From NCBI RefSeq assembly GCF_024623785.1, contig NZ_JANKBZ010000045.1, forward strand, positions 1-64,000: 64,000 bases of DNA, written 5' to 3'. The notes under the pieces are model-generated. The model made no database searches. It worked only from the letters and a program-made list of their open reading frames with translations, and had not been told where the DNA came from. The stretch comes from Archangium lipolyticum (GTDB taxonomy: Bacteria > Myxococcota > Myxococcia > Myxococcales > Myxococcaceae). The translations under genes and the position numbers were made by a program. Of the stretch, positions 8,004-16,410 are shown piece after piece; positions within the stretch are counted from its first letter, which is position 1; each line of letters opens with the position of its first letter.

Positions 8004-8983
8004 GGCCGGGCTCCGGCGCTCCCGGTGGAGCGCTCAGGGGGGACGAGGCTACGGGTGAAGTGCGTGGCGAGCCGCTCCACCAGCTCCACGCCCAAGGCGG
8101 GCAGCTCGGGCACGGTGAAGAGGGGCGCGGGAAGGTTGCCCGCCAGCCGGGCCTCGGCGGCGCGCGCCCGGTCCAGCTGCGCCAGGGCACGATGCCCCCG
8201 GTGCGGCCCATGCTCGTCCAGCAGCCGCTCCACGGCGGCGCGGCCATCCGGCGAGAAGGGATTGTCCGGCATGCGGTTGAGCACGCCCGCGGTGATGGGG
8301 ATGCGGTGGCGCTGGATGGCGGTGGCCAGCTCCAGCGTCTCACTGACGGGCAGCGGCTCGGGAAGGGTGACGAGCAGCGCACCCGTGAGGGCCGGGTCCC
8401 TCAAGAGGGTCAGCCCCTCGCGCACGGCGCGGCCCACGGGGCCCCCGGGCATGACGGACAGCAACGCGTCCGGCAGCGCCGCGAGCGCGAGCGCGTGGCC
8501 GGTGGCTGGCAGGTCCAGGATGGTCAGCGTGTGCAGGGGGCTCCCATCCGGGCGGGTGCTCCGCAGCAGGTGCAACATCTGGTAGAGGACACCCATCTCC
8601 CGGAGCGCGGGCGCGGCCTCGAGGAAGCGGCGCAGGGCGCGCGTGCGCATGGCCGCGTCCGCCATGACACGCAGGGGCAGCACATCCTGCAGGAAGAGGC
8701 GCTGGCCCTCGATGGGAGACAGCCGGACGAAGGACAGGCCCCTGGACACCTCGGCGACGCGAGGGCCGGGCGCTCGCGCCCCCACCAGCGTGGCGAGGGG
8801 GGAGGGACCATTCTGCTCGTCGGAAGACACTTCCACCTCGGCCAGCAGCACCCGCCGGCCCGAGGCCACCGCCGCGCGCGCGAGCGCCGCCGCGATGGTC
8901 GTCTTTCCCACGCCCCCTTTTCCCGAGACGAGCAACGCCCGCCGTTCCCACAATGCGTCCAGCAAGGCCGTCGCCCCTCCCAA
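8000..8983 (-). CDS. ArsA/Get3-family ATPase (first of tandem pair)
   Basis: 327 residues if translation begins at the TTG at 8983. A second TTG at 8965 has GGAGGGG about nine bases upstream and may be the real start. The Walker A is GKGGVGKTT, with the signature Lys of the MinD/ArsA class, followed by VLLAEVEVSSDEQ. LTILDLPATGHALALAAL corresponds to the switch II region and VTLPEPLPVSETLELA to the nucleotide-binding strand. The protein is shorter and more diverged than its downstream partner, as in BagA/BagB pairs. The pair forms a two-gene operon with a 4-bp overlap. The substrate is unknown. Confidence 0.87.
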   Translation of the reverse strand: MGGATALLDALWERRALLVSGKGGVGKTTIAAALARAAVASGRRVLLAEVEVSSDEQNGPSPLATLVGARAPGPRVAEVSRGLSFVRLSPIEGQRLFLQDVLPLRVMADAAMRTRALRRFLEAAPALREMGVLYQMLHLLRSTRPDGSPLHTLTILDLPATGHALALAALPDALLSVMPGGPVGRAVREGLTLLRDPALTGALLVTLPEPLPVSETLELATAIQRHRIPITAGVLNRMPDNPFSPDGRAAVERLLDEHGPHRGHRALAQLDRARAAEARLAGNLPAPLFTVPELPALGVELVERLATHFTRSLVPPERSTGSAGARP

Positions 8984-9081
8984 TCGTGGTACCGCGCAAG
9001 TCCAGAGTCTTAACGTCCGGACCCCCGCGCGACAAGGGCACCCGCCGGCTCATGCGCTCCGGGTGGGTACGGCTGAACGCG

Positions 9082-9765
9082 TCATTGCACGGGCCAGCGG
9101 GCGGCGATCTCCTCGCACGCCAACTGCACGTCACTCAGCCGGCGCGCGCGCGCCTTGGGCGGCAGGTACTCGCGCCCGGCGAACACGTCCACCACCCGCA
9201 CCAGCCTCGGGTCGATGGGCCCCAGCGGCGCCAGGTGCTGCTCGGCGAAGGCCAGCAGCAGCGTGGCGATGTACTGCCCGGAGCGCTCGTCCAGGGGGTG
9301 GTGCTTGGAGAAATACAGCTTCATCACTCCCACCTTGTTGTTGCCCTGACGATCCAACGTCTGGAGCACCACCTGGGGCGCGACGCGGATGCTCACGCCA
9401 GCCATCTCGAGCGCGGGCGGCTCGTGTCCCACCTCGCTGGCCACCACACCATGCAGGCCCAGGCGCGAGTGCAAGGCGCGGTAGCGCTCGATGGCCTCGA
9501 TGCACAACAGGGCACGGTGGGCCTCGAACTCCTCGGTGAAGACGGTGGTGGCCAACCGGTGCTGGTGCTGGCGCAGGACGGCCTCGTCCTGGCCCCGGCA
9601 GAGAAAATCGGTGATGGCCTGTGCGGCCTCGGGGTAGTGCAGATAGCGTGGCTCGGGCGGGTGCTTCTGCGCGTGGATGAGGCGCTTGCGCAGGGCGGGA
9701 GTCGCCGTGAGATAGCGCCCCAGCTTGTTGACGGAGACGTGAGGTGACCCCGTGAGTCCATCCAT
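9082..9765 (-). CDS. Hypothetical protein, possible PD-(D/E)XK-like fold
   Basis: 227 residues from an ATG with GGGAGG seven to eight bases upstream; an in-frame ATG 36 bp earlier lacks this. There is no signal peptide or membrane segment. The first half is helical with many His and Arg. The second half has strands GVSIRVAPQVVLQT and VGVMKLYFSKHHPL, then a helix with LLLAFAEQHL. The acidic strand followed by a Lys-containing strand is reminiscent of nuclease-like PD-(D/E)XK folds, but no firm catalytic set is visible, so this is a weak guess. It is divergent from the MEDS histidine kinase across 170 bp. Confidence 0.75.
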   Translation of the reverse strand: MDGLTGSPHVSVNKLGRYLTATPALRKRLIHAQKHPPEPRYLHYPEAAQAITDFLCRGQDEAVLRQHQHRLATTVFTEEFEAHRALLCIEAIERYRALHSRLGLHGVVASEVGHEPPALEMAGVSIRVAPQVVLQTLDRQGNNKVGVMKLYFSKHHPLDERSGQYIATLLLAFAEQHLAPLGPIDPRLVRVVDVFAGREYLPPKARARRLSDVQLACEEIAARWPVQ

Positions 9766-9934
9766 GAAGTGCCTCCCTGATGCGTCGTGATGTGAAGACA
9801 TTAACGGAGGGGTCTGACATCTCCGGGCCCTGGAATCCGGCGGCGGACACCCTCGCGGAACCGGGGGTGGATTGCGTCGGCGCCCGGGTTGGAGGGTACT
9901 GTCAGGCAGGCACCTTTCCGTTCTCGAGGGCAGT

Positions 9935-11437
9935 ATGAAAGAAACCCCCCCGGCAGCTCCCCCGCCCCCCAGGCGACTGGAGGAGGTGGGTGTGGCGCTG
10001 GGCGAGACGGCTCAGCAGCTCACACGCGTGGGCCAGGGTGACCACCTGTGCCTCATCTACGAGCGGTTCGAGGAGCAGGTGGCGGCGCTGGTGCCCTTCG
10101 TTCGCATGGGGCTGGAGCGGGGTGAGCGCTGTGTGTACCTGGTGGACGAGGGCACGGCGGAAGAGGTGGTCGCGGTGCTGCGGGAACGCGGCGTGGACGT
10201 GGAGGCGGAGGGGGCGCGGGGAGCGCTCGTCTTCCAGTCCACGCGCGAGGCGTACCTGCGCACGGGGCGGTTCGTGCCGGAGGAGATGCTGGCCCATCTG
10301 CGCGAGCTGGAGAGGCAGGCGCTGGAGGCGGGCTTCACGGGGCTGCGCATCATGGGGGAGATGACGTGGGCGCTGGGGGCGCAACCGGAGAGCCGGGAGC
10401 TCATCCGCTACGAGGCGCTGCTGACGGGGTTCTTCCCGAACAGCAAGGTGGTGGCCATCTGCCAGTACCACCGGAGCCGGTTCCCGCCGGAGATCATCCG
10501 GGACGTGATGCGCACGCACCCGCTGGTCATCTACGGCAACGAGGTGCACGGGAACCTCTTCTACGAGAGGCCGGAGTTGATGCTGGGGAAGGAGACGGCG
10601 GCGCTGAGGGTGGAGTGGATGCTGGCGCAGCTGAGGCGGGTGAGGGCGGACGAGCGCGAGCTCGTGGAGCTGGGGATGAGGCTGGGGCAGCAGGCGGAGG
10701 AGAACGCGCGGCTGTACGAGGAGGCGAGCGAGGCGGTGAGGATCCGGGACGATTTCCTCTCGGTGGCCTCGCACGAGCTGAAGACGCCGCTGACGCCGCT
10801 GCACCTGAAGCTCCAGTCACTGAAGAGGGAGATGGAGTCGGGGCCGGTGGCGTGTGTGCACCGGGAGCGGGTGGTTCGGGTGGTGGAGGGGGCGGAGACG
10901 CAGCTGCGCAAGCTGGCGGCGCTGGTGGATGACCTGCTGGACGTGTCGAGGCTGGCGGAGGGGAGGCTGCCGCTGACGTGGGAGGACGTGGACCTGACGG
11001 AGGTGGTGAACGAGGTGATGGGGAGGTTCGCGCAGCAGGCGGCGAAGATGGGCTGCGAGCTGGAGCTGGCGGCGGGGGGGCCGGTGGTGGGGAGGTGGGA
11101 TCGGATGAGGTTGGATCAGGTGATGACGAACCTGCTGTCGAACGCGATGAAGTACGGAGCGGGGCACCCGGTGAGGGTGAGGGTGGAGGGGGAGGAGGAG
11201 AGGGCGGTGCTGGTGGTGAAGGACGAGGGGATAGGGATCGCGCCGGAGCACCTGAAGCGGATCTTCGGCAAGTTCGAGAGGGCGGTGTCGGGGAGGAACT
11301 ACGGAGGATTGGGATTGGGGCTCTACATCACGCAGCAGATCGTGCAGGCGCTGGGGGGGAGGGTCCAGGTGGAGAGCGAGCTGGGGCAGGGCTCCACGTT
11401 CAGGGTGGAGCTACCGCGCCGGCCCGTGGAGACGTGA
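9935..11437 (+). CDS. MEDS-domain sensor histidine kinase
   Basis: 500 residues from the ATG with GAGGG upstream. Residues about 25-215 match the MEDS (DcmR-type) sensory domain: GDHLCLIYERFEEQ at the start, ERCVYLVDEGT, and FFPNSKVVAICQYHRSRFPP. A coiled linker leads to a HisKA domain with the phospho-acceptor in SVASHELKTPL (His280). The HATPase domain then shows the N box (NLLSNAMKYG), G1 (DEGIGIAP), F box (FGKFERA) and G2 (GGLGLGLYIT). It has no membrane segment, so it is a cytosolic sensor. MEDS domains are linked to sensing hydrocarbon derivatives in methylotrophs and methanogens. No response regulator is adjacent, so it is an orphan kinase. The 3' half is unusually GGG-rich. Confidence 0.95.
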   Translation: MKETPPAAPPPPRRLEEVGVALGETAQQLTRVGQGDHLCLIYERFEEQVAALVPFVRMGLERGERCVYLVDEGTAEEVVAVLRERGVDVEAEGARGALVFQSTREAYLRTGRFVPEEMLAHLRELERQALEAGFTGLRIMGEMTWALGAQPESRELIRYEALLTGFFPNSKVVAICQYHRSRFPPEIIRDVMRTHPLVIYGNEVHGNLFYERPELMLGKETAALRVEWMLAQLRRVRADERELVELGMRLGQQAEENARLYEEASEAVRIRDDFLSVASHELKTPLTPLHLKLQSLKREMESGPVACVHRERVVRVVEGAETQLRKLAALVDDLLDVSRLAEGRLPLTWEDVDLTEVVNEVMGRFAQQAAKMGCELELAAGGPVVGRWDRMRLDQVMTNLLSNAMKYGAGHPVRVRVEGEEERAVLVVKDEGIGIAPEHLKRIFGKFERAVSGRNYGGLGLGLYITQQIVQALGGRVQVESELGQGSTFRVELPRRPVET

Positions 11438-11440
11438 GCT

Positions 11441-11482
11441 CCCCCCGTCCCTCTCCCTCCGGGAGAGGGACGGGGGGAGGGT
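11441..11482. repeat. Intergenic palindromic repeat, copy 2 (perfect 17-bp stem)
   Basis: The arms at 11441-11457 and 11461-11477 are perfect reverse complements around a 3-nt TCC loop, followed by AGGGTATCC. It starts 3 bp after the histidine kinase stop and lies between convergent genes, so a terminator role for both is plausible. Confidence 0.85.
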
Positions 11483-11499
11483 ATCCGTCCCGATTTGAC

Positions 11500-11988
11500 T
11501 CACTGCCCGGTGTTCTTCTGCCGATCTCGAAGAGCCAGGAGCTCGCGCTCGACGAGGCGATCCTTGTCCCGTCCCACATGGCGTTTGACGGCGATCAGGT
11601 CGTCCAGGCTGATGACGCGGCAAGAGCGCTCGTAGAGGGTCAGGGTCACCGCCTTGTTGGCGACATCCGGATAGGTTCCGATGGGCGGGACTTCGGAGAG
11701 GATATCGAGGCGGCCCAGGTCGGTGAGCAGGTAGAGGTTGCGGTTCTTCGAGAGCGCAGCGGGCGACTCGGTGACGGGGCGCTTGGGCACGGCGAGTGCG
11801 TACCTGGGACGATGCGGCGCGAGCACGGCGAGCAGCCGTGCGAGATTCTCCTCGGTGAAAGGCGCGGTGATGTCACAGTCCTGCGTGAAAGTCGCCGAGC
11901 CGTGGGCGATGGCGGCGACGCCCCCGATGAGGACGAACTCCACACCCGCGTCGAGGAGCAGGCAGAGGAGCTCAGGCGTCCGCTGCAT
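11500..11988 (-). CDS. Nucleotidyltransferase-fold protein (MNT/AbiEii-like)
   Basis: 162 residues. The N-terminus has the minimal nucleotidyltransferase signature: LIGGVAAIAHGS followed by TQDCDI, giving the paired catalytic acids D37 and D39. A later KNRNLYLLTDLGRLDIL strand would supply the third acid, and ISLDDLIAVKRHVGRDKD is the usual C-terminal helix of the family. It overlaps the start of nothing downstream but begins inside the end of a 68-residue gene (17-bp overlap), so it is the second gene of a two-gene unit. This arrangement resembles NTase-based toxin-antitoxin or AbiE-type modules, though the small partner is not a recognised antitoxin. Confidence 0.85.
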   Translation of the reverse strand: MQRTPELLCLLLDAGVEFVLIGGVAAIAHGSATFTQDCDITAPFTEENLARLLAVLAPHRPRYALAVPKRPVTESPAALSKNRNLYLLTDLGRLDILSEVPPIGTYPDVANKAVTLTLYERSCRVISLDDLIAVKRHVGRDKDRLVERELLALRDRQKNTGQ

Positions 11989-12178
11989 CGTCGGAGTCTC
12001 CCTTGGGGCGCAGCGCCTCGTACAGCTCGGTCATTCGCTGCAGTTGCTCGAGCCGCTCCGTGGGAGTGAGGTGGAGATTCTCCTCGAGCAGGGACACGTC
12101 CACGCCTGCATCAATGGCCGCATCCCAATCCGGTCCGTAGCTCGGGAAGGCCTGCCGTAGGAGTTCACGCGGATCCAT
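11972..12178 (-). CDS. Small acidic helical protein, partner of nucleotidyltransferase
   Basis: 68 residues, acidic and predicted helical (LTPTERLEQLQRMTELYEALRPK), with no DNA-binding motif that I can see. The ATG at 12178 is the first gene of a two-gene unit. Its last 17 bp overlap the start of the nucleotidyltransferase gene, which implies coupled translation. By position it could be an antitoxin or a specificity subunit for the NTase. I do not recognise the family. Confidence 0.75.
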   Translation of the reverse strand: MDPRELLRQAFPSYGPDWDAAIDAGVDVSLLEENLHLTPTERLEQLQRMTELYEALRPKGDSDDAADA

Positions 12179-12240
12179 GAGGGAAGTCTAAGCCGGACCG
12201 CGGTCGGGCGCAGGTCCGGCGGTTCAGGCCTGACCGTTCC

Positions 12241-12900
12241 TCAGCCCCTGGGCTCGGGCTGCTGGCCGTACGTCTTGAACTTCTCGAGCACCACGGCCAT
12301 CTCCGCTGGCTCCAGGAGCACGGGCTCGCCGATCTGGAGCGCGCGCCAGTACATGGCCGCGAGCGTCTCCACCTCCACCGCCAGCTTGAAGGTGCCCGCC
12401 AGGTCCCTGCCCAGCGCGAGCATCCCGTGATTGGCCAGCAGGCACGCCTTGCGCCCCTCCAGCGCCGCCACGGCGTGGCGTGACAGCTCCTCCGTGCCGA
12501 ACGTGGCATACGGCGCGCAGCGGATGTCCACGCCTCCGGCCACCGCGACCATGTAGTGGAAGGACGGAATCCCCCGGCGCAGGCACGCGAGCGTCGTGCA
12601 GAACATCGAGTGTGCGTGCAGCACCGCGCCCACCTCGGGCCGCGCGGCCAGGATGTCCCAGTGGAAGCGCCACTCGGACGAGGGCTTGCGGCGCCCCTCG
12701 TGGCTGCCGTCGAAGCGCATCAGGACGATGTCCTCCGGCACCATCGTGTCGTAGTCCATCCCCGTCGGCGTCACGAGGAACCCCTCCTCCACGCGCTGGC
12801 TGAGATTGCCGCTCGTGCCCTGGTTCAGCCCCGACGTGTTCATCTTGCGCGCCGTGGCGATCATCGCCTGGCGCAGCTCGAGGTGCCTCGGTGCGCTCAC
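12241..12900 (-). CDS. Class II aldolase (5-deoxyribulose/5-methylthioribulose-1-phosphate type)
   Basis: 219 residues from a GTG that overlaps the MtnA-like stop (GTGA). It is a class II aldolase/adducin protein with all the expected active-site residues: the catalytic acid in SSEWRFH (E76), zinc ligands in LHAHSMF (H95, H97) and in ANHGM (H158). These sit at a constant offset of three from E. coli FucA E73, H92, H94 and H155. GNLSQR is the phosphate-binding loop. In the setting of an MtnA-like isomerase and an MTA phosphorylase, the likely reaction is cleavage of 5-methylthio- or 5-deoxyribulose 1-phosphate to DHAP and an aldehyde. Fuculose-phosphate aldolase activity is the alternative, but no fucose genes are present. 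Confidence 0.9.
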   Translation of the reverse strand: MSAPRHLELRQAMIATARKMNTSGLNQGTSGNLSQRVEEGFLVTPTGMDYDTMVPEDIVLMRFDGSHEGRRKPSSEWRFHWDILAARPEVGAVLHAHSMFCTTLACLRRGIPSFHYMVAVAGGVDIRCAPYATFGTEELSRHAVAALEGRKACLLANHGMLALGRDLAGTFKLAVEVETLAAMYWRALQIGEPVLLEPAEMAVVLEKFKTYGQQPEPRG

Positions 12901-14012
12901 GTGCCCGTCCCCCGTGCAGGCCGCCGCTCGGGGAAGAGCGACAGCAATCCCTCGGTCGAGGCCGCGCACACCCCGCGCTCGGTGACGAGCGCCGTCACCA
13001 GCCTCGCGGGAGTCACGTCGAAGCCGTAGTTGGCCACCGGGCTCTCCTCCGGCGTCACCCGCACCGTCACCACCTCGCCCGAGGGCAGCCGCCCGCTGAT
13101 GTCCGTCAGCTCGCGGCCGTCACGCTGCTCGATGGGGATGTCGCGCACCCCGTCCTCGAGCGTCCAGTCGATGGTGGGGGAGGGCAGCGCCACGTAGAAG
13201 GGCACCCCGTTGTCCTTGGCCGCGAGCGCCTTGAGGTACGTGCCAATCTTGTTCGCCACGTCACCCCGGGCCGTGGTGCGGTCCGTGCCCACGATGCACA
13301 GGTCCACCTCGCCGTGCTGCATGAGGTGGCCGCCCACGTTGTCCGCGATGACGGTGTGCGGCACGCCGTGCTGCCCGAGCTCCCACGCCGTCAGGCTCGC
13401 GCCCTGGTTGCGCGGGCGCGTCTCGTCCACCCAGACGTGCACGGGAATGCCCTGCTCGTGTGCCAGGTAGAGGGGCGCGAGCGCCGTGCCCCAGTCCACC
13501 GTGGCCAGCCAGCCCGCGTTGCAATGCGTCAGCACGTTCACCCGCCCCTGCCGGCCCTTGCGCTCCCAGGCCGAGCGGATGAGCCCCAGCCCGTGCTCGC
13601 CGATGGAGCGGTTGATGGCCACGTCCTCGTCGCAGAGGGCGGCCGCGCGCTGGTACGCCGCGGCAACGCGCCCGGACGGAGGCACCGGACGCAGCACGCG
13701 GCGCATCTCGTCGAGCGCCCAACGCAGGTTCACCGCCGTGGGCCGGGTGGCCTGGAGCAACGTGCAGGCCCGCTCCAGCGCTCCATCGGACGCGTCCGCG
13801 CGCAGGGCGAGGCACATGCCATAGGCCGCGGTGGCTCCGATGAGCGGCGCCCCGCGCACCTGCATGGAGCGGATGGCATGGGCCGCCTCCTCGAGCGTCG
13901 TGAGCCGCAGCGTCGCGAAGGCGTGCGGCAGGCGCGTCTGGTCGATGATGCCGACCGAGTGGCCGTCGGCCTCGACCCAGAGCGTGCGCATCGGCTGACC
14001 GTGGACCTTCAT
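12897..14012 (-). CDS. mtnA: 5-methylthioribose-1-phosphate isomerase (MtnA-type)
   Basis: 371 residues from the ATG at 14012, which has AGGAGGAG upstream; the longer frame above it is not coding-like. The MtnA/eIF2B-like fold is clear: [15 protein letters not shown] near residue 51, the catalytic Cys in THCNAGW (C164), the catalytic Asp in [19 protein letters not shown] (D244) and a C-terminal [18 protein letters not shown]. It isomerises the aldose 1-phosphate made by MTA or 5'-deoxyadenosine phosphorolysis into the ketose 1-phosphate. Its 3' end overlaps the aldolase start, so the two steps are co-translated. The phosphorylase gene lies upstream on the same strand, separated by one secreted-protein gene. 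Confidence 0.95.
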   Translation of the reverse strand: MKVHGQPMRTLWVEADGHSVGIIDQTRLPHAFATLRLTTLEEAAHAIRSMQVRGAPLIGATAAYGMCLALRADASDGALERACTLLQATRPTAVNLRWALDEMRRVLRPVPPSGRVAAAYQRAAALCDEDVAINRSIGEHGLGLIRSAWERKGRQGRVNVLTHCNAGWLATVDWGTALAPLYLAHEQGIPVHVWVDETRPRNQGASLTAWELGQHGVPHTVIADNVGGHLMQHGEVDLCIVGTDRTTARGDVANKIGTYLKALAAKDNGVPFYVALPSPTIDWTLEDGVRDIPIEQRDGRELTDISGRLPSGEVVTVRVTPEESPVANYGFDVTPARLVTALVTERGVCAASTEGLLSLFPERRPARGTGT

Positions 14013-14122
14013 CCTCTCCGTCTCCTCCTGGCGGAAAGGGACATCATACCCACGATGGGAGGGCGCCGAGGGAGCTGGCATCCGAGGGATATGTCCCTCT
14101 CCCGGCCATCGCACGCAATGCT

Positions 14123-14159
14123 GCCCGCGCCCGGCGGAGAGGTTTCGCCGGGCGCGGGC
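14123..14159. terminator. Perfect 14-bp GC hairpin
   Basis: The arms at 14123-14136 and 14146-14159 are perfect reverse complements with a 9-nt loop. The hairpin lies 16 bp past the stop of the minus-strand secreted-protein gene and upstream of mtnA. There is no T-run, so a hairpin-only terminator or attenuator is inferred. Confidence 0.65.
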
Positions 14160-14174
14160 AGTCCGTGCCGCGTC

Positions 14175-14864
14175 TTACTGGTCGAGGCGGATGGTGTAGT
14201 CGATCGCGTTGCCCCAGATGGGCTGGTACTTGCAGTCGGTGGGTTGCAACTGCCACGACAGGATGGACCGCGCCCTGGCGGCATTCCCCTTCAGCGGTTG
14301 CACCAGGTCGAGGTTGTCGATCGCGTTGGCCACGACCGCGAACTGCCAGGACGGCGAGAGTTGCGAGTTCGCCAGGTGCACGCTGTCCTGACCGACCGGA
14401 TGGAACGTGCCCGAGCCGTCGGCGACGCAGTGCAGGACGTATTCACGGCTGCCCGGCAATGGAGCCGCACCGAAACCCGTGGGCCGCTTGATCTTCACCG
14501 GGCAGGCGAAGGTCCGGCGCTGTGGATCGTAGCCGCAGCAAGGCATCTCCTCGAAGAAGAGGCTGCCCAACTGCGTCACCCTCGCGCCACACTGGCGCGC
14601 CGCGATGAAGAAGGGATCGTTGGGCTGCGGCTTCGCGGCGTCGGCACTCCCGCACTCCTTGTACTTCGCGTACAGCGATTCCTGGAGCTTGGACTGCTCG
14701 GCCTTGTTCAGCTTTTCGCTGCCTTCGAGGGCCTTGACCACCTCCTCCTTCACCGAGGCGTCGCAGGTCGGGCTCTGCTGGGCGTGCGCGGCCAGCGGCG
14801 CGCCGAGTGTGAGCAGTGCGGCCAGGGTGAGCTTCCGTGCCAGCAGGGTCTTCAATGAAAACAT
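14175..14864 (-). CDS. Secreted hypothetical protein, Cys-containing
   Basis: 229 residues from an ATG with AGGAGGT upstream. The signal peptide is clear (cleavage after APLAAHA). The mature protein begins with a helical, charged segment around a Cys (PTCDASVKEEVVKALEG) and contains about seven cysteines, including PCCGYD. The C-terminal half looks all-beta (YVLHCVADGSGTFHPVGQD, IWGNAIDYTIRLDQ). I do not recognise the family. It interrupts the salvage gene set but has its own upstream region with a 13-bp direct repeat and is followed by a strong hairpin, so it is probably an independent unit rather than part of salvage. Confidence 0.85.
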   Translation of the reverse strand: MFSLKTLLARKLTLAALLTLGAPLAAHAQQSPTCDASVKEEVVKALEGSEKLNKAEQSKLQESLYAKYKECGSADAAKPQPNDPFFIAARQCGARVTQLGSLFFEEMPCCGYDPQRRTFACPVKIKRPTGFGAAPLPGSREYVLHCVADGSGTFHPVGQDSVHLANSQLSPSWQFAVVANAIDNLDLVQPLKGNAARARSILSWQLQPTDCKYQPIWGNAIDYTIRLDQ

Positions 14865-15025
14865 GGTGGAACCTCCTCGGGTGGGTCGTGCGTGATGTGG
14901 TGCGTTCCAACACGGAAGGCCTGGCCTTCCAGACGGAATGAGAAGACGCGTGGCGGCTGTGATGGGGCGTGTATGCCCATTCACGCATTTTGTTTCCCGG
15001 CGGGATTTGGCTCGCACGCCGGGTA

Positions 15026-15066
15026 ACCGTCACACGTCTGTCATTGCCGGGGCACCGTCACACGTC
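15026..15066. repeat. 13-bp direct repeat upstream of secreted-protein gene
   Basis: ACCGTCACACGTC occurs exactly twice, at 15026-15038 and 15054-15066, 28 bp apart. On the gene's strand this reads GACGTGTGACGGT, about 160-200 bp before the ATG at 14864. A pair of regulator-binding sites is plausible but unproven. Confidence 0.45.
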
Positions 15067-15115
15067 GGGCCAGACGACTCCACGCGTGGGGGGTTCTCCA
15101 CCTCTCCACTGTCAC

Positions 15116-16000
15116 TCAGCGCTTCAGCACCCGGCCGGCCACGGTGTCGAGCCGCTCGAGGACCTTGGGGTCTCTCGCCTCGGGAGCGGTGATGAGGGCG
15201 TGGTCGAGCGCCGTCTGGCAGCCGTGGCGACACGGGCCCTGGTGCCCGCCGAGCAGCGGCACCACGTTCCTCACCAGCCCGCGCGCCTTGCCCGCGTTGG
15301 CCATCAGCACGGAGATGATCTGGTCCACGGTGACGGCATCGTGCCCGGGATGCCAGCAGTCGAAGTCCGTCACCATCGCCACCGTCGCGTAGCAGAGCTC
15401 CGCCTCCCGGGCGAGCTTGGCCTCGGGCATGTTGGTCATCCCGATCACGCTGCAGCCCCAGCTCCGGTAGAGCTCGCTCTCGGCGAGCGAGGAGAACTGC
15501 GGGCCCTCCATGACGAGGTAGGTGCCACCGCGCTTCATGGGGATGTCGAGCCCCTGGCCGGCGCTCATCACCGCGTCCCCCAGGCGCGTGCACACGGGCC
15601 GGGCCATGGACACGTGGGCGACGCAGCCGGTGCCGAAGAAGCTCTTCTCTCGGGCAAAGGTGCGGTCGATGAACTGGTCCACCACCACGAAGGAGCCCGG
15701 GGGTAGATCCTCGCGCAGGCTGCCCACGGCGGACAGGGAGAGCAGGTCGGTGACGCCCGCGCGCTTGAGGGCGTCGATGTTGGCGCGGAAGTTGATGTCC
15801 GAGGGGGAGATGCGGTGGCCCCGGCCGTGGCGGGGCAGGAACACCACCCGGGTGCCCTCGAGGGTGCCGAAGCACAGCTCGTCCGAGGGCTCACCGAAGG
15901 GAGAGGACACCTTGCGCCAGGAGACGTCCTGGAGGCCGTCGATTTGATAGAGGCCGCTGCCTCCGAGGATGCCGATGACGGGGGGAGATGGGTGCGCCAT
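15116..16000 (-). CDS. mtnP: S-methyl-5'-thioadenosine phosphorylase
   Basis: 294 residues from the ATG at 16000. It is a class I (trimeric) nucleoside phosphorylase: GGSGLY near 13-18 binds phosphate, PRHGRGHRISPSDINFRAN near 56-73 is the family signature, and MTNMPEAKLAREAELCY near 188-204 binds the ribosyl group. TDFDCW (211-216) carries the two aspartates of human MTAP that select adenine over guanine or hypoxanthine, so MTA (or 5'-deoxyadenosine) is the expected substrate rather than a purine nucleoside at large. It supplies the aldose 1-phosphate for the MtnA-like and aldolase enzymes encoded downstream on the same strand. The 5' flank of about 180 bp holds no other gene. Confidence 0.94.
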   Translation of the reverse strand: MAHPSPPVIGILGGSGLYQIDGLQDVSWRKVSSPFGEPSDELCFGTLEGTRVVFLPRHGRGHRISPSDINFRANIDALKRAGVTDLLSLSAVGSLREDLPPGSFVVVDQFIDRTFAREKSFFGTGCVAHVSMARPVCTRLGDAVMSAGQGLDIPMKRGGTYLVMEGPQFSSLAESELYRSWGCSVIGMTNMPEAKLAREAELCYATVAMVTDFDCWHPGHDAVTVDQIISVLMANAGKARGLVRNVVPLLGGHQGPCRHGCQTALDHALITAPEARDPKVLERLDTVAGRVLKR

Positions 16001-16185
16001 GGGAGGGCTCCGAGGGACGGGGAGACAGGGCCACACTCTTCCCGCCAGGCACCGGACAGGCAACAGCGAAGGAAGCCGCACCGTGTGTCACATCCCGGAC
16101 GGTGCACTCGTCCTCCAGGGTGCCTGTCACCCGGGAGCGTCCGTGACGACTGTCTCCCGGGCATCCCTGGCGCGGAGGCCCACCT

Positions 16186-16407
16186 GTGCGAACGGACATC
16201 GAGGAGTCGGTCACGAGCACCTGGGAGCGGACCTTCGACCCGCACGGGCCCGAGCACGACGACCTCCGTCCGTGGGTGCCCGGTGACGGGTTCCCGGATG
16301 GGAACGACCCGCTGCGCCGCGCCTCGGCTCCCCACGGCCTCGACGGCGAGGACGACGAGGCACCCGCCCTCTTCTGGGAAGACCCGCCGCGCTCCGACGG
16401 CCGCTGA
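16186..16407 (+). CDS. Small acidic hypothetical protein
   Basis: 73 residues from a GTG with CGGAGG six bases upstream. It is rich in Asp, Pro and Gly (for example PHGPEHDDLRPWVPGDG) and ends DPPRSDGR. There is no signal peptide or recognisable domain, and it is likely disordered. It lies divergent from mtnP and ends 3 bp before the convergent gene. The good Shine-Dalgarno and gene-like codon use support it, but it is short and unrecognised. Confidence 0.5.
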   Translation: MRTDIEESVTSTWERTFDPHGPEHDDLRPWVPGDGFPDGNDPLRRASAPHGLDGEDDEAPALFWEDPPRSDGR

Positions 16408-16410
16408 ACC

